Below, one piece after another: positions 1 through 10,600 of a stretch of 64,000 nt of DNA. This DNA comes from Ulota crispa (lineage: Eukaryota > Streptophyta > Bryopsida > Orthotrichales > Orthotrichaceae). The stretch is from contig OY987248.1 in NCBI GenBank assembly GCA_963920765.1, forward strand, positions 14,480,539-14,544,538. The letters are read 5' to 3'. The notes under the pieces are model-generated. The model did no database searches. It was not told where the DNA came from and saw nothing but the letters and a program-made list of their open reading frames with translations. Numbering within the stretch: position 1 is the first letter of the stretch; every line of letters starts with the position of its first letter. The position numbers were made by a program, and so were the translations under genes.

Positions 1-312
1 TAATCAAAATGGAACGACTCAAAGCTTCCTACATTCACATAAATCTCTTGAACCAATTTTTTTTTTAAAACTGGAAAAAGTGATTATTAAACATCTACCC
101 AAGCTGCCCGACAAGTTTTAAAAAACAACATATTAGGCCATAACTTTTTATTCATAGCTCCAAATGTTATGAAATTTTGTGCATATGAAAGATAAACCTT
201 GTCCCCACATTCCATCAAAATTTCAGCCTAAAATATGAAAAGCTCCAACCACAGGTACTTGCCCAAAAGCACTATATTTCTAAAAAAGAGGGTCTGGTTC
301 TTTAGGGGTTAA
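1..312. repeat. Right part of a TTAACCCC-ended element, cut by the window edge
   Basis: The stretch ends in CTTTAGGGGTTAA, the right terminus of the family seen whole at 52988, 57934 and 61067. The text before it (a note of cold-looking AT-rich arms with 'aaagcttcc' and 'ttgaaccaatttt') matches the right arms of those palindromes. The left end lies outside the window. Confidence 0.6.
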
Positions 313-535
313 TGAGAAATTTTGATATCAATAATTAGTTATAACCCTATGGTGTTAGTAGAAAATATTTCATCTTATATTTAGTACTCCGAATCTGACA
401 AGATTAGTCATTTCTTCATTTAGCTTCTATTTTTGAAGAAGCTCAGTATTTTATGATGAATTTGAGGTTTTGAATTCAAAGTCAAATTTTGGCAAGGTGT
501 TACAGTCGTAGTACACCCAACTATTGATGGGTGGT

Positions 536-2174
536 TTAACCCCTGAGCGCGCAGGCCATATCCACCAAAATCATGGTTTTTGGAGACCGATAACTTTGAT
601 GCATCTAGGGTCCGTGAAATTTTTCAAAAATTTCAACTAAAAGTCGGTTACTCAAAAGTATGTTTGGTTGAACATTGTTTGAGATAGGTTTTTGCCTTTT
701 TGCATTTAGGGAAAGCGGTCAATTTCCTTTGGTACCGAATTTTAAGAGGCTAAATTTCCTTTTGTCTTATGTGCGGATTGGCTGATTTTTCTTTCATGTG
801 GGATATGAATCAACTAAATTTCCTTCTATATTTAACTTAAATCAGCCAAAACCCTCAAAAAGATTTCAAAAATAACAAAAACATGTACATATATAAAATC
901 AATAAAAAATGTAATGTCTATAGCAAAAGTTGAATCTAGAAACTCCTCATTAGTTGAGGACAAAATACTTAGCTTTACTAATGTACAAAGCTCACATTTG
1001 CAATTTAAAGAAATCCTACTTGCCGGAAGAGAGAGATAGAGAGATTACTTTGTGGCACTTATTTGCAAATGGTATCATGAATAGGCTAAAATGAAATCAC
1101 CTAGTGGTTTAAAGGCGGGAATAGGTCAAGAGCCTTTGCAACTCTAGGCTCCAGTGGCTGGCCTTGAAGTATTGAACTTATACTACCATTGATGATTAGC
1201 TATCCTTGATTTTGTCAACTGAAATACGGACATATCCTTTGAAGATCCTCTAAATTCCGATTTCTAATATTTTCTTTCGGTCAATTTCCTACCCATCTTG
1301 AAAAAGAGCAGATAATTTTCCTTCGTGTTTTTTTATTAACCGGTTAGTTTCCGTCTTATTTCATTACCTTTGGTTTTATAGTCTAACGACTTGAATTTGA
1401 ACTAGCCAAATCTCAATCTTAGTCGGCTGATCTTACACTAGGGGTCGGTTCTTCCCAAACCTTGGATGCATTGTATCTCGGTCAATTGGATGATCCACAA
1501 AAAATGACCATTGAAAGTAGTGGAACACCTACTTAGCAAATGGCTTGCAAATTTTGGGAACAATTCATTGCGGGAGATGGGAGATTATAATATTTGATCA
1601 AACAACTTGTGATGACAAAACTTCATTTTTTGGTAGGTAGTTGCTATTTGATGATTTTTACAAAATTCTATAAGCTTTGGATTCATCTCAAATTTTGTGA
1701 GCACTAAGATTAGATGTGAATGCACACACTTGTAAATTACCAAAGATTGCACTTCTTTTTATGTCAAGTTTTAGGGCTTCAAATTGCTAATGCACGAAAA
1801 ACAATGACTGGCACAATTGGTGACAGCTGCCATAATAAGGGTTTAGAACATGCTTGAACCCTTGCCAACAACTTTCCCGCTACCACAAAGCTTGCACAAG
1901 GAAGGTTGCATGGGATGTTGACCAGTTGTAGCATGTAAAACGTTGCTTGCTAAACCGCCTCCGTTGCCCCATATGGTGTTTTACCAAATCAAATCTCTTG
2001 CAGCGCTTATACAACAATTTGGCTCTCCTCGCCATTACTCCATTGACATGGACAACTTGAATGCTTTTATAATTGCAGCTTATAGCAAGACCAAAAAGTT
2101 AGATCCAGTGCCTCAAAACAAGGTTTTAAAATCTGAAGCAACCAGAATCTGGTCACTAGGCGCTCAGGGGTTAA
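536..2174. mobile_element. Element with TTAACCCCTGAGCGC inverted termini
   Basis: The left end TTAACCCCTGAGCGCGCAGG at 536 is mirrored at the right by GGCGCTCAGGGGTTAA ending at 2174. The interior of about 1.6 kb is AT-rich and has no coding signal. The ends are a variant of the TTAACCCCTAAAGGACC termini that recur through the window. No target duplication was worked out. Confidence 0.5.
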
Positions 2175-2685
2175 TGACATTGTGGGTCATGAGGAAAAAA
2201 GAAAATTTCTTGGGAGAAAGAACTTGTTGGTTCTTTAGAGGAGTAAGCTTACCTTCTACCAAAAGCATCAAAGACCAAAATTTGTCATCTAATTCCACTA
2301 GGCTTGGATAGTTGAACCAACATTTGGGGAGAAATTTGACTTCACCAACTCTAATATGGCATTTTTCATTTTCTAAATTTTTTTCCATTAGATTGCACTA
2401 ATTACTTTCTATTTTCATATTGTAATGTACTATCATTAATTTTTGGGTAAAATTTGACCAAATTTTAATTGGTAATTTCAATTTCTAAAAACATTTTTGC
2501 AGGTTGAACCGGCTAACAGTACACTAAATGCCAATTTCCCCCAAATATTGGGTTGAACCAATTCCAATAAACATTTCATTCATGTCAATCTTTTAGACCA
2601 AAACTAACTTTCTTCTTTTCTATTGAATTTTCACAAAGCTTGGTACACGTCGTACCAATTTTTCTTTAAAATCTCACTTGTCCAC

Positions 2686-2923
2686 TTAACCCTTGAGCGC
2701 CCAGAGTATTTTTAGGATTTAGGAGAAAATGGGGGGTTTAATGATTATCATAGTTTGGAAAATTACATTCAAAATAAGTGATCGTAGGATTTGAAAAAGG
2801 ACTACCTTCTGTGCTAATGGGTACCAACCATGACTATTTTCACCATACGGATTGAGAGAAAAAGTGAGATAAAGTTTGTGGGCTTATCGATAGTATAATG
2901 TCGACTCGGTGCTTAAGGGTTAA
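2686..2923. repeat. Short 238-bp element with TTAACCCTTGAGCGC-type ends
   Basis: It starts TTAACCCTTGAGCGCCC and ends GTGCTTAAGGGTTAA, so it is a small non-autonomous member of the same terminal family. No ORF is present. Confidence 0.45.
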
Positions 2924-2935
2924 AAGGGTATGCAT

Positions 2936-3660
2936 AAGAACAATATAAAGTCCTAAACTAATTATTGCAATTAGGTTGCCCTACCCTAAAATGTTAGCGC
3001 ATGACTCATTGCTTGGCCACTTGGAGGCACATGCAACTCTCTAAATATTAAAGTTTCACATAGTTTACAATTTGGGCACCGCTACTATATTTTCTCCAAC
3101 TTTGTTGTTGTTGCTAAGCCCTTGAAAAACATGTTAATTGTAGTAATTATTGATGAAAATGACTATAGCATCAATAAATATTTATAGGGAATTAATATGG
3201 GCACACCTAAGGTTTGATATATGCACACCTCCCTTTTTTTATTATTACCATCAAAAAGCTGAATTTGAAAATTTTGAATTTAGATTTAGACTTAGACACC
3301 TTGATTTAGACTAGAATTGTAAAGAGGTTACAATTGAACAACACCCAATGAAATAGCTTAGCTTCTTTTACAAACAAAAGTAAAAGTAATAAGTTGCCCC
3401 CTAGCTAAACTTTTTCAATGGGTGTTGTTCAATTGTAACCTCCTATATGATTCTAGACCAAATTAAGGTCTCTTAGTCCAAATTTGAATTAAAAAATTTC
3501 AAATTCAACATTTTGATGATAAAAATCTAAATTTTACTCTCAAGGTGTGCATATACAAAGTATAAAATCCAAGGTGTGTCCATATCAATTCCCTTTATGT
3601 AATGCAAAATGTCAAGAAGCTAGTGTGGGGTAACCTAAAGGCAATATTTACTTAGCGTTT
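2936..3660. repeat. Older element split by the insertion at 3187-3593
   Basis: The left part (attaggttgcc, then 'actcattgcttggccac') and the right part (aatgtcaagaagctagtgtg, then 'ggtaacctaaaggcaata') match the continuous copies at 30414-30722 and 26770-27091. The younger palindromic element sits in its middle. Confidence 0.5.
3187..3593. mobile_element. Palindromic MITE with GGGAATT...CACACCT ends
   Basis: GGGAATTAATATGGGCACAC at the left mirrors GTGTGTCCATATCAATTCCC at the right. The arms continue inward as an inverted repeat (for example 'aattgaacaacacccaatg' against 'cattgggtgttgttcaatt'). The same family occurs at 16814, 48120 and 51635. Confidence 0.65.
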
Positions 3661-3940
3661 AATTTCTTGGCGAACTTTTGCCTACATCTTACCTCGATAG
3701 GCGGCCGGTGACCGATACACTAAGAAATTTCCATTAAAAATTGGATGAAGTTGCCATATCCTTACTTGAGTGAAATCCTAGTTCGCCAAATATTGGATGA
3801 AAGTAGCTTAAACTAGTAGTTTCTTGGATGAACTTTTGCTTATCATTCCTTCTTTCCAATTTTAGCCATATTTTCCTTACCTACCTACATTCTAGGGTGT
3901 GAGTCGCTCTAAGGTAATATTCTCTTAAAACAACCCTGCT

Positions 3941-4898
3941 TTAACCCCTAAAGGACCAAGTGGCTATTCAATAGCCACTTGAGAACTCGGGTAGGGTCAT
4001 ATGGAGTTAATTTTTATTTGATTTTCTCAAAATTGTTACACAAGGTGTAGATAAGTATTTCCTAAGTGGAAATGTAATTTTTTCCCCAATCGGATGCCCG
4101 GTTCAAAAGTTATGTTGCCCAAAAGAAATTGGGCAACTTGGGCAATTTGGGAATCTTTGGAGAATCTTATACTAAAACTTTTATCCACTTTTGAAATTTG
4201 GCAAGTTTGTTACTAAAAAAATATAATGTACAATTGTCAAAAAAAAAAAATGAGCTCTCACATCATATTTTGAAGGGAGTCAAACTTTGTTAACTATGTT
4301 CGAGCAATTTCAAGAAGAAAAAAAAATCCTCTAACTTCAAGCCTTGGTATCTTTCAATTTATAAATGCAAAGCTTTTGAAACTTTTTTCATATGTTCCAA
4401 ATGTTTCCCTCTAACTTTTCACCATTCCAATGTCAAATAAAAGACTTCCTCATTGCACAATAAATTATGAAAGAATGACTAATGTAATGCCAATTTGCTT
4501 AACCTCTTTGCATTGAAGGATGATTTAGAACAAGCTAGATTGTACCTCTGCATTTGAAATTTTTTGTGAGTGAACCTAACATCATATACTTGTGAATGGT
4601 CAAAAAGCTCAAATTTGTGTAGATTAAAAATTTTACTCTAGGAAGGGTCAAAGTCTGTTGACCTTGTTTTGCAGGAATAAAAAAAAGTAGTTTTTCTCAC
4701 TTCAAACATTCTAATCTTACAATCCAGTGGGTCAAATGGGCTGAATTTTTTTGCACATATTATTTTATCTGTTTTGCACACTTTTGTACGGTTGAAATTG
4801 AGAAAAAAGTTTTTTAATTTCAGTTTTGGGCAATGCATTAAAAGTTGACAGTTTCTAAGATTTATTCTCAAAAACACCCTTGATCCTTTAGGGGTTAA
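3941..4898. mobile_element. 958-bp element with TTAACCCCTAAAGGACC ends
   Basis: TTAACCCCTAAAGGACCAAG at 3941 is mirrored by GATCCTTTAGGGGTTAA ending at 4898. The interior is AT-rich, not a long palindrome, and has no coding signal. Confidence 0.6.
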
Positions 4899-5040
4899 AA
4901 ACAACCCCTCTTAAAATGTACATTCTAAGTACATAAGGTCAACTAAATGAACCGGATCGCTTTTAAAGCAGGGTCGCTTTAGAGCACATTACCTTACCCT
5001 GAAAAATACAAAAATTAAACCTTGTATTTACTGCTGGTTT

Positions 5041-5417
5041 TTGGAAAAAGGCTCACCATCCATCCAGCATCAAATCTCTAGTCCAATGAAGCCACTGCCG
5101 TCAACCTCCGAACACCGACGTGGTATTTACGCAACCACGTGTCAACCCCCCAGCACTGCCACTTGCCGCACCCCCACACCATCTCGTGTCACTCCCTTTA
5201 CGGCCCCTCGCCCGCTCTTCGTCGCCCGCCGTAAAATCCTTTTGCGTCACACTTCTCGTCACACACACCACACCACGTTGACACAATCGAGAGAGACACA
5301 GAACCCAATCGATTCCCCTCACTTTCAAAACCCATCGACCGTTGGCTTAGAACAGATTTCTCACTTCTCAGCCTGATCTTTTAGTTCTCAGCCTGATTTT
5401 TGTCAAGTTTTTTCAGC
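5041..5417 (+). promoter_or_regulatory. GC-rich promoter and leader of the small secreted-protein gene
   Basis: Composition changes sharply here from AT-rich repeats to C-rich, ACC/CAC-rich sequence. After an upstream ATG at 5086, which opens a 96-codon frame closing just before 5377, there is no ATG until 5418. I therefore infer that transcription starts around 5230-5330, downstream of that ATG. The 13-mer TTCTCAGCCTGAT occurs twice near 5365-5398. A pyrimidine-rich TTTTTTCAG lies right before the start codon, so a 5'UTR intron acceptor is possible. Confidence 0.4.
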
Positions 5418-5855
5418 ATGGAGCGGAGATACGCAGCGCTGTCAATACTGGCATTGCTAGCAATGGCAGGAGCGGTAGACGCACAACCTAGACAAGGCGA
5501 GGTGAGCGGTCCAGACGCAGCGATAGCGGCACTGAAGCAGGCGAAGGAGGTCGCAGGCCAGGTGTGGCAGGTGGTGGCGCCGTGGGTGCAGAAGGGAGCG
5601 CAGTGGGCGCAGTCGGCAGGGAGTGAAGTGTTCACTATTGTGTATGAGAGAGCTTCTCTTCAAGGGTTGAGGAACGTTTTTACCGAGGCTGGTCTCATCG
5701 CCTTCAACTTCTTCTCCGGAAGACCTTATCAAGCTGCGTACCAGGTGGCCAAGGACGTGCCCATTGTTGGGAAAGCCGTGAAAGAAGTCATTGGCGAGGC
5801 TAATCTTCGGAAACGCGCTGCTCGTGAAGAGGTCGAGGAAAACGAAGAGCTCTAG
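5418..5855 (+). CDS. Small secreted protein, unrecognised, 145 aa
   Basis: This is an intronless frame of 145 codons plus TAG. The ATG at 5418 was chosen over an in-frame TTG upstream. Its context is strong, with A at -3 and G at +4. Residues 1-22 form a classic signal peptide: MERR, then a hydrophobic stretch ending AVDA before QP. The mature part has no cysteine. It is predicted helical, with aromatic-rich stretches (VWQVVAPWV near residue 50, LIAFNFF near 95) and a charged, acidic tail ending EEVEENEEL. The tail is not a standard HDEL-type retention signal. I do not recognise the family and assign no function. Codon use is GC-rich, unlike the flanks. It could be a lineage-specific apoplastic or membrane-associated protein. 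A signal peptide plus clean coding composition makes a real gene likely. Confidence 0.75.
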   Translation: MERRYAALSILALLAMAGAVDAQPRQGEVSGPDAAIAALKQAKEVAGQVWQVVAPWVQKGAQWAQSAGSEVFTIVYERASLQGLRNVFTEAGLIAFNFFSGRPYQAAYQVAKDVPIVGKAVKEVIGEANLRKRAAREEVEENEEL

Positions 5856-7604
5856 AGGAAAAAATATATGTTCTTTCTTTTAGAAGTCCTCGCTTTCTTT
5901 TTCGTTTCTCTGTTTTTCCCTTTCATTTTTTGCAAAGAAAAAAAAACTGTACTTAGGCATTCTTGCTTCCAACATTAGTAGTTTTGAGTTTGGGGAAGCG
6001 GAAGATTTAGGATTTGACAAGGTAGGAGAATCATTTTTTGAAATTTTTGAATTGCATGTAAAGCTTTTTTAGCATTTTGTTTTAGATAACAGATTTGTAT
6101 GAATATTTGGTAACAATGGGAAGAGTAATTTTTTTTGGACCTGTGAGTATTTATTTAAGTGAGCTTTCTGGAATGGTTGATATTATTATGTATTGTGTGA
6201 GCTCGAATGGGCTTAGTTATAGAAATTAGGGCGACAGGTTGGCATGAGCATTGGTTGAGAAGTTAAACTTGCATAGCCTGGAATTGGATATGAATACTTA
6301 CAGTTGAGGTATTAGGTGTGTTCGTGGAAGGGATTATCCCCTTTGCACTCAATGATTCATAATTCGGATGATTAACAAAGTGCTTCTACAGGTGAGTGAG
6401 TGTATTTGTACAAAAATATAAGGAACAGCATGAAAAATATTAGTTAGAAGGTTGTGGGTAATAGAGGAATCATGGGTTTCATTTTATGAGGTCACAGGAC
6501 CCATCTCGCTTTCTATTGTTCGAGGAGTTTGTCATACAGAACGAGGGTTTTGTAAATTTTGGTGGAGCATATTTCCACTATTTGAGAATTTCGAATGTCG
6601 GTGTACGAATGTAAGTATTTGTGGCGTTGCCCTTGCAAGGTCGGTCTGACACACATCAAGCATGGTTGATAAGTGCTCCACGCTCCTCAAAATTCTCCAA
6701 TAGTGTCAGGTGGCCCTTCAAAACACTAATCTTCGAAATTTATTTATTTTATACTCCCTTTGATGAATGATCAAATGACTATTTACAAGGCATGAATCAA
6801 ATGCAAGGGTTGTGTTTGAAGTGCAAGGATAGAGACTCAAAACTTTCAAAAATAAATGCTACCTCTTGAAATTTCAAGTGTCAAATTCAACGTTGGAGAT
6901 ACTCTCAAGAGCATCCATAAGGGAAGAGGACAAAACTACAGCATTATGAGAGAAGACAAAAACAAAAAACCATTTACAATAACTTGAAAATGAATTTAAT
7001 GAGGAAAAAAGATAACCACAGTACAAACAGGAGGATAAAATGCCTTTTAGGCTGCTAGGACTCACGTCTCCAGACTCGCAAGTACAACCAGGACCACATC
7101 CGGTGCTCCAACTAATTATTCTATTATGAAAAGCCAATAACCAAAACTTTGAATGCTTTTTGTTATTTGTTTTGTTTCAAGGTGGAGAGCTCAATCATCT
7201 GTCTCTAGCACAGAATCGGCTCATCACAACAAATGAAACCAAACCTCTGAAAAGCACAAAAATAAATAACTGGAAGTCTAAAGATTCATTACTAAGAGCA
7301 TCTCCACCTCCTGTAGACGTAATCAGGAACTCAAAAAAACTTTTCAAGAGCGTTCTGTCCTGTCTTTTAGTGCACACGCACAATGCAATGCATGCTTCAC
7401 CACCCGGCAACCACTAGGCCACCACTCAGGCGCAAACAGTTGACAAATCCCTACAAAATGAAAGGGAATAGTCTTCCTTTGAGATGTTGCTTGAATTGTT
7501 GCATGGACGTGAAAATCTTGAACTTTGGCATGCACAAAACCAAGTAGCATTGCTTGTTGAGCACGTTTGCGTCTGTGCTTGCGTCCATTGTGGAGATGCT
7601 GTAT
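5856..7604. other. Intergenic: 3' regions of two convergent genes
   Basis: The two neighbouring genes point towards each other here. A pyrimidine-rich 3'UTR-like stretch follows the stop at 5855, and 7150-7604 is probably 3'UTR of the GH3 gene on the minus strand. Short frames exist (for example 6452-6649 plus, 6874-7137 minus) but start on non-ATG codons and show no domain. I see no repeat array or RNA gene. Confidence 0.4.
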
Positions 7605-10600
7605 CTAAACCTTGACTCCCATTTTCAAGCCAAATTCGAAAGGGAACAAGGGGTTGTAGTACTTGTCACCCACGTTCATAGGCAACTGGTCCACACGCCG
7701 GAACCACGTGCGGGACAACGTCCCGTGGAACTCGTAGCTCCCGAAGAGCAGCTCCGCAACGCCACGGCCTTCGGAGCCCGGCAGCCAGGCGGCGACGAGG
7801 GCGTCCATGAAGGCGAGGTAAGGCTCCACCACCAGGGGTCGCCCTGAGACCATGACCACCACGCAGGGGACATTGGCGCATGTGTCTCGGATCAGTGCCG
7901 GGTACGGTGCCGGCATGTTCAGGTTGTTCAGGTTGTCGCCCTGTATTTCTGCATATGGTTGCTCTCCCACCACTAATATTGCGTAGTCGAAGTTCTTCCC
8001 CTTGGCGTAGCCGGTGGTTGCGTTCGCTTGATAGTCCACCAGTGTTGTCTTGCTCACTACTTGCCTGATGCCTCCCAATATCGTTGTCCCTGATGGCATG
8101 ATTCAGTAAACACCCATATTGTTAGTCCACTATAACCATATTCATTAAATTGGGAAAACCAGATTCCCAAATTGTACCCTAATGTTCACTTTAAGGTGGT
8201 CACTTTAATCCCAAGATGTTACAAAATTCCCAATTTAATGAATATGACGTTCACTACTTTTGAAGTGACATAGCTCATTCATAAGTGAGTCCAAAGGTTT
8301 CTCTCATGGTTGTCACATTGGGCAAGATTTGGTTGTTAGATAAGACAGGCGGACAAATAGGTAGCACAGCTAGACATGTCCATCCACTCTCACGTTTTAG
8401 GGTTTTTTCAAGGTTTTAGACTGAAAAATAAAAAATCAAATTACTATTTTTCATTTTATACTACGCAACATGGCTTGAAATTCATGTTTTGGCTTCATGT
8501 TGGCAACAATGAGTGTCCGTAGCATGTACAAAGTCAACTTTTTCTTATCATTTTTTATCATTTTTTGAACTACGTTGGAAGGACATGAACTCAATCAAGC
8601 GCTTTGGGCGGACGGGCTGTCTAACGTGACAACCATGGTACTAACAATTGGGTGACCTAACCGGAGTAGTCACATCTGACATTTAAGGATTAAGGAAGTA
8701 CCGACAAACTATATGTGCAACGTGTGTTTCAGTCATACTGTGCACCGAAGCTACCTATTTCTGCGTGGGTTAATGATATGAGTAGTTTTGAGAGGGATAA
8801 CCCTAAAAAACAAGATCCCATCTATACTTGTCCAGGATTTAAGAACTCAAGGTTTAACGTAGCCACCTTGAAATGTAGCCAACCAACTGAAAGTCCTCGT
8901 TTTCAGAGCATGCAAATGCCAGATATTTGGCACTCGGATATCCACAAATCTCACTAATATTCTCACGTAACGTCTATTGAGAAGATGCATGCGTAGATTA
9001 CTGTGTAGGCATAGAAACGGTTAAGAGAAAAGTAGGTAATTAATTAATTGGGTAGAGGAGAGCTCATGCAGGACTTGAGGGTGGAGGTCGGGTACCTTTG
9101 GTGGTGGGGCCTTCAGAACCTTGCCAGCTTTTAGTCCAGCCTCCGCATTGCAAACCGATGTCATCAGCATGAGCTCCCACTACCAAAATCTTCTTTGCAG
9201 ACTTGCTCAGAGGCAAGAGTTTCTTCTTTGCACCGCCGCCATTCTTCAAGAGCACTAGCGACTTCCGCACTGCTTCCCGTGCTAACGCTCTATGTGCCTT
9301 GCAACCCATTAGACATTCAACAAAACTTAGAAACTTGTTATTCAGTAAATTGGGAAAAATCAATGTCCCAAAATGTATTTTGGGAATACTAAACTTTGCA
9401 TTTGCGAGAATAATTGGTGATTTGAAGTGAGTTTTTTTGATAATTCCTGTAAGATATTTCATTATTGATGTAAGGTCTTGAAGAAATCATCATAATATCT
9501 ACTCTAAATCACCTAAAAACTCTTAAAAACAAAAAATTCAAAAGTCCCACTATGTAAGCTTTTTCCCAATTTAATGAATAATGGGTTTAGAGCTTTGCAT
9601 ACTAATTTAGCAAAGTTATGATTGTCACATTGGCAAGATTTGGCTATCAGACAAGACAAGCAGACAATACGTTATTTGTTAATTTGGGAAAAAGCATACA
9701 ACGTGGGATTTCTGTTTTTTTTTTCAGGGAATGCCATGTTCATTGATTAGGGTGTCCATTGACTGTTTTCCTATGAAATGAGATATAGATCTTCCAAAAA
9801 TAAGCTCTTTTTGGACAAAAAGTTCATTAACTTCTGAAATTTTGAACAAAGTTCATTAACTAGGATTCAGTTGACCACCTGGATTCAAATTAAGGTGACT
9901 ATTTCAGATTCAGGTGAGGTACAAAATGGTACCCATCATTTTCCCAAATTAATGAATAACACGTTTAATGCACAAGCAAACGTGTCTATCCACTTTTGCA
10001 TCTTAGGGCTTGTTTAATATTTGAACTAACAATAGAAGAATCAAATTACTATTTTTTTCATTTTTATTATGTGATATGACTTTAAATCCACATTTTGATT
10101 TCATGTTCACAACAATGAGTGTATCACCAACATGTACAAATTACAAAGTAAATTTGTTTTCTTATCTTTTTATGAAGTCAATTATGAGTTGATTACATTG
10201 TACAAACATGAATTCAATCGGACACTTTGGACAGACAAACAAGCGGACAGACAAACAGTCCAACGTGACAACCATGAACAAAATGCTCTTTACTACAAAG
10301 AACTAACAACATCTCACAAGCAAGCAAAGAATTTTGAAATTGTGAGAGAGGAGCTCAACTCACTACCAACGTTCTTTAAATTGACTAAATTTTGCAGAAT
10401 TGCTAACAAAATTTTCATGCAGCTACAAAAAAAAAAAAATGTAAACTTTTCAGTGTTAAATTTGAAAATTTTAGCTTTTTAGCAACGTTATTAGTTACTT
10501 GTGCTAGCTGAAATAAATGTAAACTTTCAATGTTAAATTTGAAAATCTTAGCTTTTCTTTAGCAGTGTTTTCAGTCACTTGTGCTAAAAAGTGAAAATCA

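Noticed and set aside
5041-5376. 111-codon frame upstream of the small secreted protein
   Set aside because: It starts at a non-ATG codon (first ATG at 5086), has low-complexity Thr/Pro/His composition, and probably covers the promoter and leader.
8715-8957. 80-codon plus-strand frame in GH3 intron 3
   Set aside because: It starts on GTG, lies antisense in an intron and shows no domain.
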